A DNA stretch of 64,000 nucleotides from Maratus speciosus (lineage: Eukaryota > Arthropoda > Arachnida > Araneae > Salticidae): the NCBI GenBank assembly GCA_963932465.1, contig OZ010794.1, forward strand, positions 439,767,502 to 439,831,501, written 5' to 3'. Shown here one piece after another: positions 23,820 to 33,900 of the stretch. The notes under the pieces were generated by a model. That model worked only from the letters and a program-made list of their open reading frames with translations. It ran no database searches and was not told where the DNA came from. The number at the start of each line of letters is the position of its first letter. The first letter of the stretch is position 1. The position numbers were made by a program, and so were the translations under genes.

Positions 23820-25029
23820 CTGAGTCGACTCTGACAGCAAATATTTAAGCAGCATGTAACTAAACCATTGGCTGCACATCATCAAAATATTGATCCTGAT
23901 TCAGATCATTTTATGAAAAACACAAGTACTAACAATAAAAAATATAATATATAAACACAAATGCAACACTAGAAGTATAGAGTAAATAATAATAAGTGAA
24001 ATGTGTAATTGTAAACTAATAAGTAATTGTAATATGATTTAAAAGAAATTGGACATGATTAAAAAAAATGTAATGTTTATGCATGCAGCATAGGATGACA
24101 AAAAAAAGAGGTGCCTGAAGCACGCCCATGAAAAAGGTGTCACCCTGAATCTTGTGTAGACCACAAGTATTATGGCGTCGGCTTAGGGCTTCAGCCTTAT
24201 ATGAGGAGGAAGTTTTGAGACTCATACAGCGCCCACTTATATGAGTCCCTGCTCCTCCGAAGACGCTAGCGGTCCTCAAAAGGAGCATACGTCGGTTTAC
24301 AAGCAAAAATTGATTTTTGTGAATTGGAACACCAATTCCAAGGGGTTGTCTCTCAACACAATGAAGTTTTGGACCCTAAGGGCAATAATTTTGAACGGGA
24401 ACAAAACATTCGAAAGGAAGAATTAAAAATAAAAAAAATAGATATATGTCACATATATATCAAATTAAAAAGGGGTAGACAATCCTAGAGTGAAGAGAGA
24501 CATAAAAAAATGAAAAGTCATAATCAGGTTAAATAATGCACAAGTCGTATAATTAGAAGGTAGCTACCTGGTTGACTTAAAGAAAATGTTATCAAATTAC
24601 ATGTGAAAAAAATTTTTTTTTAAATAACTGCAATTATTAAACGTGTTAGTTATTACTGTTACCTGAAATGTAATCGTAAAAGAATGAAATGTAAAATAAA
24701 TGTTAAACTATAAATAATAGTTAAGTGTATTTAAATAACATAAAAGTGTACAGTAAAATGAAAAGAGTGTAAAGTGATTCAAAATATTGTTCACAAGAGA
24801 TCTTCGAAGAAAACAGTCATGGGCCAGCCATAATGTTGTCAAAGTTCTGTTGTAAACAACATACATACAACCTAGGCCTCTGGTTGTACACTTAGCTTCA
24901 CAATACATGTCATAAGAAAAAAATGTAAACAAAAGTATATTATTTTCTGTTTCTTAAATTATATGTATGTGGTTGATAAACATTAGGGAAGTTGTGATTG
25001 TTTAAGTGACTTGTAGCATCGAATAAATG
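23532..25029 (-). other. Gypsy element 3' untranslated region
   Basis: The region between the integrase stop and the 3' LTR. Open frames (96 and 74 codons) show no signal peptide, membrane or envelope features, so an env gene is not supported. A 33-bp T-run lies near 23786-23818. No clear polypurine tract is visible beside the LTR on the coding strand; it has either decayed or is atypical. Confidence 0.6.
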
Positions 25030-28000
25030 TCAATATCGAGGTGGTGCAAGAAGTAACCTATCAATGTGTACCCGAAATGCTGTATTATCAGCAGCATACA
25101 ACCTCTTGATCGAGAATGACACAGGTGAATGTTTGAAAGTTACAATGTATGGTCCAGTGTATTTAGGTTTGAATTTATCAACAGATTTTAAGTACACAAT
25201 ATCTTTGAGGCAAATGGTTCTTAATTTAGCTTTTTGACCGTAATGTTTATATCTTTTATCCTGTGCTGTTTTAATGTTAATGTAAGCCTTGTCATATATT
25301 TTGTGTAAATCTTCAAGTAGTTTATGTATTTCAGTATGTTTATCTAGAAAAGGTTGATTGCTATGCTGATCAAAAGTGTCAAAAATTAATGAAAGTTCAC
25401 GTCCAAAGTGGAGAAGATTAGGAGTGAATAATGTAGTTGAATGTTTTGAACCATTATAGAGCGACTTGTGTATAAATATTGCATTTTCAAATGAGTGACC
25501 TTCTTGCAAAAGTATATTAACAGAGTATTTGATTGATTTATTGATTCTCTCCGAAAGAGCATTACTTTGTGGCCTCGAAACAGAGCTGTGAAGTACCTTA
25601 ATACCTAGAGTATCATTAAAAATGTTGTATATTTGAGATGTATATTGGGGTCCTCAGTCTGATAAGACAACAGAAGGTCTCCCAAAGGTGGTTATGTAAG
25701 AGAATAAACATTTAACGACTTTAGCTGCAGATGTATCATTAAGTGGGAAAAGTTCAACATGTCTTGAAAAGTGATCTGTAATAGTTAAAATATGTTTATC
25801 ATTAGAAAAAGGTCCAACAAGATCTGTACTAATAGTATGACCAGGATATCTGGGCGTGTAGGTGGGTTGTAAGGGTGCAGGAGGGGTTTGATGATGTTTA
25901 CATTGAAGACATTTGACACATGAAGCTACAAAGTTTAAGGTGTCAACATATATGCCTTTCCAAAAGTATCTTGATGATAGGAACTCACAGGTTTTATTAA
26001 AACCAAAGTGAGATAAATGAAAGATTGTTAAAACTTTGCTTTTAAGAGAGTTAGGAACAACAATGTGATATGAAAAAGTGTTGTTAAGATTGTTTTCTTT
26101 TTTTAACATGAAAACTTTCGAATCAGGGTGTATGAAGTAATTAGGATATTTTTGAGAAGGTCCTTTCTTTAGAATATCCTTGTAAACAGTGGACAAGGTG
26201 GTGTCATTTTTTTGTTCAGTGCAGAAAGTTTCATTTGAAATTTCCAATAAAGGATCTGGATTTGTTTGTTTACCCGATACAAGATAGTTTACATATTTCT
26301 TAGTGGCACTTGAACATGAATTATTACTGTCTGGTGTATCATAGTCAACAATAGGTAATGGTTGAGGGTCATGGATAAGTTCAGGGTTAGTATCCAAAGT
26401 TTGTTGATTGTTTTCAAAAGTACAGCGAGATAAATAGTCAGCAAGAACATTTTTCTTACCAGGGATATGTTTGAATGTGTATGAGTACTTTGAAAGCTCC
26501 ATGAGCCAACGAGAGATAATATCAGCTGGATTAGTAGTCTTGTTATATTTTTCTAAGGGTTTACTGTCAGAAAGGATTACAAATTGTCTGTTATATAAAT
26601 AATATTTGAAAGCGGTAACAGATTTATAAATTGCCATGAGTTCTAATTTAAGTGCAGGGTATTTTTTTTCTGATGGCTTAAGAGATTTAGAAAAATATGC
26701 TGCTGGTAAAAGTTGTTGATCATGCTCTTGTAATAAAACACCAGAAATAGCAACATTTGACGCATCTGTATTTAAATAAAATGTCTTGTTCCAATCAGGT
26801 AATCTAACCATGGGAGAATTAAAGAAAATTTTCTGTATTGTGTCCATGATTTCTTGATGTTTAACTGTCCATTTAAATTTAACTTTTGGAGTAGTTAGGT
26901 TTATCAGTGGCCGTACTAACTCAGAAAATGATGGAATTATAGACTTATAAAATGTAATTACACCAATGAGTCTTTTTAGTTGACGTTTAGTTGTAGGTGT
27001 GGGGAAAGATGTTATTTTTATGATATTTGACTGAATCGGGGAAGCGGACTGATTTTCTACATGGAATCCCAAATAGTCAATACTAGTTTTATGAAAAGTA
27101 CACTTGTTAGGAGACAGAGTCAAGTTATATTTGGTTAAAATAGAGGGAATTTTTTTTAATTTATTACACATTTCATCAAAAGAGTTTGCACCTACAATGA
27201 AATCATCCTGATATGTATATACACCATCTAATTGTAATTCATCAAGCAAAGAGTCCATTAAAGCTTGGAAAATAGAAGCGCTGTTTTTTAATCCGAACAC
27301 TAATCTCTTGTATCTAAAAGAACCAAACATAGTAGTAAATGTCAACTGATTTTGGAATTTTGCTGGCAGATCAATTTGATGATATGCCTGATGAAAGTCA
27401 AGAGAAGAAAAATATCGATACTGAGAAAGATTTGAAATGATGGTTTGAATTTTAGGTAGAGGGTAAGATGATCCTTGAATTACAGTATTGACCATTCGAA
27501 GATCTTACGCAAGACGGAATTTTTGTTTACCAGTTCCGTCTGGTTTCTTTTTGACTAAAAGCATGGGGCAAGCCCATTCTGAACAGTGGCGTTCAATAAT
27601 TTTGGCATCAAGCAGATCTTTAATTTGTTCTAAAGTACCTTTTTGCAAAGATTGAGGAAGGGGGAATGGAAGAGTTTTTATAGGGTAGTCATTAATAAAT
27701 TTCAAATCAGGTACAATCTTATCAGTATGTCCAAGTGTATTTAATGATTTTGAAAAGGCGGGGTAGTAATTAAGTAATAATTTAGTCATTGTATTTGCTT
27801 CATTAGAACTTAAATGTGTAAGATCAAGATCGGTAGCTGCCAAATCCTCTTTCCTCTTTTTTAATGTTTCATTAGATACCTGGATAAAATTTAGGAAGTG
27901 TTGTTCTGAGTTATGATGCTTGTCCAAATTATCAGAGGGGTACTCAAGAATTTCTTCAACCTCAGATAAATGTCCAATTTTTGTGTGTTTAGGGAGATGA

Positions 28001-28952
28001 ATGGTAGTGTCAGAATTATTTTTAAGTGAAATAGAAAAGAAATGATTTAATTGTACAGGCTTCTTTTTGCGTTTAGATTTCTTATCCATTTGAATAATGG
28101 CATCATGACCTATTAATTCTTTTTTATCTGCTAAATATTCAAATAGATAGTTTATGTCATGTTTGATATTATTGTTTGTGTAAACTGAGCACCATGTTTG
28201 CTCTTGGGGTTCTAGAATGATTTTACGGGTTAAGAAAACTTTTTGATTTGTCACCACATCACATAAGGTGTTACATTGATTACTTTCACTGACTTTTGAC
28301 TTAGTGTGTGATGTTTCTAGTGGAATAGTCAAGCTGTTGTTAATGTGAATGCATTTATTGAAAGTATCAATGATAATGTTAAATTTACTAATGAAATCAA
28401 AACCAAGAATGCCTTCAAAACTGGAGGATTCAGGGATATCCACTATATAAAAGTGGTGCAAGAAGGATTTTTTTTCTAACTTAATGGATGTTCTAATACA
28501 TGAAGAAAAAGAAACATCCGAATTAACCGTTTTAATATTTATGGCTGTTGATAGTCTCTTGTATTTTAATACAGGTTTAAGTTCATTAAATAAATTTTGT
28601 GAAAGTAACGAAATGCTACTTCCAGAGTCAGCCAATAGGGTGATTTTATGGTTTGCAATAGTGGCCTTTACAAGAGGGAGTGATGGAGAATGCGTATTAA
28701 CACTACAGATGATGTGAACATTGTTATCGCCTTCATTTTCTGTTTGAGTAGTGATATTTTTTGCGATTTTAATGTGATTTGAAGTTTGTGACCCGGTTGA
28801 ATTAACTAACCTTTCTTTAGAGATTTTTGGTACTGTAGGGTCAATAGGAAATGTTGCTGATGTTAAGTCACATGGTTGAGACACAAAGTCATCAGCATAA
28901 AAATTGTGTCTCTGTTCTAGTTTTCCTGAACCTGGTAATTGTTGCGTCTGTT
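25030..28952 (-). pseudogene. pol: Gypsy pol (protease, RT, RNase H, integrase)
   Basis: One long frame, -1 relative to gag and open back through the gag stop (28917-28919), is broken only by TAA at 27505-27507 and TGA at 25654-25656. Domains in order: aspartic protease with ADSGSS at about 28630; reverse transcriptase with FRLA just before the first stop, LDFHQAYHQ, and the catalytic YQDD at about 27205; RNase H with LNTDAS and, at its end, HIPGKKNVLADYLSR; integrase with the zinc-binding region (HLSHFG ... CVKCLQC), first Asp in STDLVGPF, second in VVLSD just before TGA, and Glu in QSNALSERINK. The C-terminus ends LLLAPPRY. The second stop lies where this family normally has Arg (CGA), so a single C-to-T change would explain it. 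Expression by -1 frameshifting is inferred. Confidence 0.93.
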
Positions 28953-29805
28953 AAAATTTTCCCTTCTCTGTGTATTAACTCTTTTCCATTTAAAACACTG
29001 ATGGGCCTGGTGGCCATTGCGGAAACAGAGTTGGCATGTCACAACTTTTCTTTGTGGAAATTTGTGAGGGGAAAAATGTTTTGGGAAATTTCGCGTTTTG
29101 AAATTTTTCCTATAGTGCATCGCATTTGCGTTATACTTTGGGCTACCTTGCATGTCATTTTTTTTAGTTTCTGTTTTGGGTCCAGACGGTGCAAGTGTTA
29201 ACGCATTAATTTTTTCCGAGAGTTCTTTCAATTGTTCTTCAACGTTATTTTGAGATTTACTGACAGAGGGTAAGGAATGTAGAATCTTTTCGTTATGCAG
29301 AATTTTGTGTAACGTCTGTGCTCTTTCAACAGCAGCACGATATTCCGTGATACCTTCTTCTTGTAACTTTATTCGTATGTTAGCTGGCACAGCCTCCATG
29401 AATTTTATAAGTTTAATTGTGTTACGGGCATTTTTCGTCGTTAATATCAGCATACACGGTTGCGGTTAACACGTTTAGTTGGTGTGCCAGATTTTTAATT
29501 GACTCCGCTGGCAGAAGAGATAAACTCGACAGTTCAACGCCAGCCACGCACTTGCTCGGGGGTGAGAAAAATGCCGCAAATTCTTTCTCAAGCGTATCTA
29601 GATCGTTGATTTTTTGAATTTCCAGATTCTGAGCATAAAATTTTTGCGCGGGACCAATTAACTTCCCTACAAGTACAGCAATGGTAGTCTGAGGGCTGTA
29701 TTTGTTAATTTCAGCGACCGACCTAATTTGGTTAAAAAAGAATTTAAGCAAATCCGGATCTCCATCAAATTGGTTAATGTTGATTTGAACTTGTTTAGCG
29801 GACAT
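28917..29805 (-). pseudogene. gag: Gypsy gag with CCHC zinc knuckle
   Basis: Starts at the ATG at 29803-29805 (MSAKQVQININQFDGD) and reads in one frame to about 29430. There a run of A (GAAAAAT) marks a one-base frameshift; the second frame continues from KNARNTIKLIKF to the stop at 28917. The N-terminal two thirds look like a helical capsid domain. Near the C-terminus lies CQLCFRNGHQAHQC, a C-X2-C-X4-H-X4-C nucleic-acid-binding knuckle, followed by a basic tail (RRENFNRRNN). Gag packages element RNA. The earlier in-frame Met codon upstream was not preferred because the sequence before MSAKQ is not gag-like. Confidence 0.88.
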
Positions 29806-32038
29806 GGTCAACGGTTTACCTAACACAAATTCTCTAATCAAAAATTGTTACTGAAATTCTGCATACATATATAAATATAACACACATATAACAGATAAAA
29901 ATGTAAATGAAATAAAGTAATGGAATAAAATAGTATAATAATCACATTAAAAAAAAATAATACACAACTTAAAAATAAACAAAAGGTCTTTCTTTTAAAC
30001 CTTTTATAGAAAAAATAGAGAAAGAAAAAAAAAAACCTTATCCAGGGACAAAATTGTGTTTCTCAAAGTAAAAATAATACCGTTGCTTATTTTAAGCAAA
30101 AGAAAGAGAAACAAAAAAAATATTTCGCAATAGCTCCTATTTTATTTTTTTTTTTTTAAATGGATGAAACATGTACGTCTTTCAAAATAAAACTGGTAGG
30201 AGCAAGCAACAAATAAAAACTTATTTTATCCTTTTTAACAGAGAAAAAAAAATTGCTATCTGTCCTTGTTTCTCTAAAAGGACAGAAATTAAAAATCTCT
30301 CAAATTAAAATATTTTCAAGCCGAAAGGCAAACTAGAAAAATCTTATTTTAACCTTCGTAGATAAAAAAAAATATATGGGACGAAGTATAATCCTCGTTA
30401 ACTCTTTTTGAGAGAAAAAAAATTTAACATATTTTAATATGCATTAAGAGTTAAGTAGAGGTGAATGTATTTCATAATAACTAAGAATATTGGAACATTC
30501 AATGCAATGGGAAAAAAAACTAATTATATTATATATATAAATATTATAATAGACAGCACAAAATATCAAAAATAGCAATATCACTGTGTTTTCGTATCCT
30601 GTACAAAACCACAATAATATTAATAAAATCAATTCTCAAGTACTTGTGAGTACTTATGGAGTATGAAAGCATAAAAATAGAATGAAACAACTTTAAAAAT
30701 TTTAAAAGAATGTTTCCAGAATTAACTGAAAAGAGATTAGTCGATAGAAAAACAAACAACTGGGGGGAATAAAAGAAATGCTTTCATCCTCTAAAATGTG
30801 TTATTTAAGTGAATGTAGCACTATTGAAACTTTTTTTTTTCTTTTTTTTTACTAATGCACTTTCATTTTTTTTAGATTGTGAACTTTTGTTTTCAAGTGC
30901 ATATATATCTGACTCTCGACGATTTTTTTTCTATTTGTATACAATGGAGAATTTATGGAGCACAACTTCAGGAGTCATTTGAATGATTTTTTTTTTGATT
31001 GACTCCTTTGATTAGAACGAATCAACACACGCGCACACTAGGATTTTTACAAACCCAAATATTTTGCACATTCTGACTGTAGCATCAGAGAAGTTGACCC
31101 ACAACACACATAGCACACTTGAGCAGATCGCAGGACAAATTGGGGTGGATTTTTAATCAAGAGAAATCACGAAAAAACACGCTGAGGCATTTCTGTCACA
31201 AACAGTATGGTAAAAACAGTATGGGTGGTGTCGTATGGTAAAAAGGTAACCAAACACACTTTTCAGAATATTGAGGAGGCTGGCTGTGTAAATAGAAATG
31301 AGAGCGAGAGTCGTGATTCAATTGCTGACTCGCTCGGACGTTCCTTTCAAGGAACACACATATTTGCAGGGTTTTTTTTTTTTTTTTGTTTTGAAATCAG
31401 TGTTTCACTGAACTGATGAATTCACACAAAATTTGTATCATTTTTACACACACAAAAGGTTTCTCAATGCGCTGTCGGATTGTCGAACTTGTCGGAGTTG
31501 TGAAATCACCAATATTGCTATTATAAGGAAACATTTGCAGTTGATTTCTATTTTAGTAGACTCTTTCACATGAAAACTTTCTTTAACACAAAACTTTCAC
31601 AAGTATGATGCGATGATGGGCAGGGGGAATGGTCCGAGAGATAGGTTTGCACGCAGGCAGATTTCTTCGGCGACGGGAGGATGTAACGCAGGCAGCTTTC
31701 TTCGGCGACGGGAGGATGTAACGCAGGCAGATTTCTTCGGCGACGGGGAGCGTGCAGTTGATTCCAAAACTCCAGGAGTTGGCAAAGGGGGAAAGCAGAA
31801 TTGGAAAGGAGAGAAAGATGTTTCTTCGGCAAGGGGCAGTTGACCAGGGCGAGAAGTTCACTTTCAAGAATGACTCTTCCTTAGGTGACGGGGGCGAGAT
31901 ACTTGAAGCTCACTGCAACAGAGCGGTGCGACAGCCGGGAGGAATCCATCGCTCCAAGAAGTCCATGCAGAAAAAATAAGATTGGAAGCACTACCTCTCC
32001 CTTACATTTTTTTTTTTTTTTTAATGGAGAAAAAAACT
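29806..32038 (-). other. Gypsy element 5' leader
   Basis: About 2.2 kb of untranslated sequence lies between the primer-binding site and gag. The gag-proximal part is A/T-rich with many A-runs on the + strand; the LTR-proximal part (31600-31975) is GC-richer and holds a 35-bp tandem repeat. Open frames here overlap each other in several phases and follow the repeat, so I do not call genes. Confidence 0.6.
31653..31747. repeat. 35-bp tandem repeat in the gypsy leader
   Basis: 2.7 copies of a 35-bp unit (GCAGGCAGATTTCTTCGGCG, then ACGGGAGGATGTAAC) at 31653, 31688 and 31723. They are nearly identical, differing by one A/C change. Confidence 0.95.
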
Positions 32039-32053
32039 GGTCACGGTGACCAA
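32039..32053 (-). promoter_or_regulatory. Gypsy primer-binding site
   Basis: On the coding strand, five bases after the LTR end (CTTCATA), lies TGGTCACCGTGACC. It starts with the TGG that pairs with a tRNA CCA end and contains an odd-centre palindrome GGTCACCGTGACC. The tRNA was not identified. Position and TGG start support the call. Confidence 0.7.
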
Positions 32054-32058
32054 AGTTT

Positions 32059-33089
32059 TATGAAGACGTTTTCGCTAGAAAAGAGATGGCCGTTTTTGTT
32101 GAGAGCGTGGTGAAATTTAAAGCACCAGGTCCTATTAAAAAAAAACTCCAATTCGGGTAAACGAAGACTTAGTTTATTTCATGATGAAAGTCCAAAGGAG
32201 AGGTACAGGGGGAAGCAATAAGGAGCCTCTTTTAATACGTCATCACGAGGCTAGAGACAGAGCAGGAATCTGTTGAATATACAGTTACAACTTTCTTGCT
32301 TGGCAGACTACAATCTCGCCAATCTACAAGTCTTTTTGCGCCATGCACAAGAGGCTGAGGGACATTGGCTGGTATGTTCGCCAAAAACATACGGTAGGCT
32401 TCTACCATATATTAATTGTGTAGGGGTGGCAGATTGTGGGCTGATAGCATTCCTGAGTCATGATAGACGCAGACTAATCTGTACATTGATAAAGCTGCGG
32501 TTAAAAAAATAAAATTTGTTATCTGGATAGGGCATAGTAACAGACCGAATTCGTTAGGCTAAAAGGCATGAGAATGTATTTTTCTAGACCAGATGTTAGA
32601 TCAAAGATAAACCGCTTTACCACAAAAATGCAGAATTGACATACATATGAAGAAAAGGGTGTGAATGTTAAAGTGTATTGGGAAGAAAACTCTAAAGAAT
32701 AGATTGCCTGTTAAGTGATTATAAATGATGAGTTATATTCATGCCCAAATAAGGAAATGCCCGAAGTTAAAATGGTTTTGTTTTTAACAGACAACAGTAA
32801 CGTTTTTCTACAAGGTTAAATCGTATGTGTGAGAGACTCAGAAAGTGAAAATGGAGAGTGATTCACTGATTTTATTTTATTAAAGAGATGAGTAACTAGA
32901 ATAATTTAATTTAAATGTGAAGGGCTGTTAATACAATCGATTTAGTTTTTAAATGTTGAATTTAATTTAGGGGCTGCACTGTTTGACTATAGCGCACTAA
33001 AATAAATAAATTCTTAAACAGAATTTTAATTGAAACTGGAAGGGGGGGGGGGATGGAATGTAAACATATATAACGAGATAATCGTTATA
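32059..33089 (-). repeat. Gypsy element 5' LTR (right on the map)
   Basis: Starts TATGAAGACG on the + strand and ends CGTTATA, followed by GCAAG and the resumed outer LTR. It is the partner of 22488-23531. The high identity of the pair shows that this insertion is much younger than the surrounding mariner and Tigger remains. Confidence 0.93.
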
Positions 33090-33885
33090 GCAAGTAACAG
33101 AACTTTTGATTTCAGATTTTCCTCCTCTTCCTGATCTATTTTTAGAATCAGCGTGACGTCGCCCGCATCATATTGAGGTGTGTCTTCGCTTGGCGAATTA
33201 GAGCTTCATTTTCTCCCTGTAAAGTTTCGTTTTTTCTTTTCTCTAGTTTCATACGATTTAATCATAATACGTAAATTTAATTTAACAGATAGATTTAAAT
33301 CATTTCTGGAAGTAGTTTTGTGGACCCCTTTTATGTAGTATATATATCAATGCAGCCAGTTTTTTAACAGATTTTAAGATTTTAGATTTACGAAAGTTTT
33401 AAGATATATTTTTGACAACGTGATTTGTCTTTTTCAAATCGGGCCTTAGTGCCTGTTTGAAGGATTGCAAACACCGTTCAGCGATCATGTTATTCTAAGG
33501 TGCTCATTTAATAAGTAAAAGTTTGTCGCAGATCGCTGATGGAATTTAATTCAATGCTTTTTCGAATTTGGACTTTGTTATCTTCAAGATATTCTCTGAG
33601 AAAGGATTTTAACCAACTTTAGCCAGTATTCTTTGTAGCCATGGAATTACTTCAAGTTTTTAATAATTCTACGTGGAACGCTCTTTGAATGTGTACAGTG
33701 ACCTACTTCTCCTAATTACTTTCCACCTCTCAAGTGAATCAACGAATAAAGAAGATTTTTATAACTGCTGTCTCTTCAATGTGTCTACTGTTGTCATTTA
33801 AGTAAGACTATTCCTTTTATTTTTACTGCAACTCAATTTATTTATTTCACGTCATCTCTTTAATATATTTATTAACTTCGTCACA
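33090..33885 (+). repeat. Outer element 5' LTR, second segment
   Basis: Resumes at GCAAGTAACAGAAC and aligns with 37826-38636. Near its end a block of about 30 bp differs from a block of about 60 bp in the 3' LTR (between CTGCAASTCAA and ATTAACTTCGTCACA). The LTRs agree closely elsewhere. Confidence 0.9.
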
Positions 33886-33887
33886 TT

Positions 33888-33900
33888 TGGTTTCCGTGAC
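33888..33900 (+). promoter_or_regulatory. Outer element primer-binding site
   Basis: TGGTTTCCGTGAC begins 2 bp after the LTR end. It shares TTTGGTNNCCGTGAC with the primer-binding site of the inserted gypsy element, so both probably use the same or a closely related tRNA primer. Confidence 0.7.

Larger units (their letters stand above)
22488..33089 (-). mobile_element. Ty3/gypsy LTR retrotransposon, nearly complete, inactive
   Basis: Two LTRs of about 1.04 kb face the same way (22488-23531 and 32059-33089) and differ only by scattered substitutions and short indels. The 5-bp GCAAG is duplicated at 22483-22487 and 33090-33094. Read on the - strand the order is LTR, primer-binding site, 2.2-kb leader, gag with CCHC knuckle, protease, reverse transcriptase, RNase H, integrase, 1.5-kb untranslated 3' region, LTR. 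The order RT before integrase defines Ty3/gypsy. There is no env-like frame. One gag frameshift and two pol stop codons inactivate it. It lies inside the 5' LTR of another retrotransposon. Confidence 0.95.

Noticed and set aside
23532..25029. Possible env gene of the gypsy element
   Set aside because: No long frame, signal peptide, membrane anchor or cleavage motif; the largest frame is 96 codons.
31566..31979. Overlapping open frames of 62-94 codons in the gypsy leader
   Set aside because: They occur in several phases and both strands over a 35-bp repeat, which marks an open-frame artefact.
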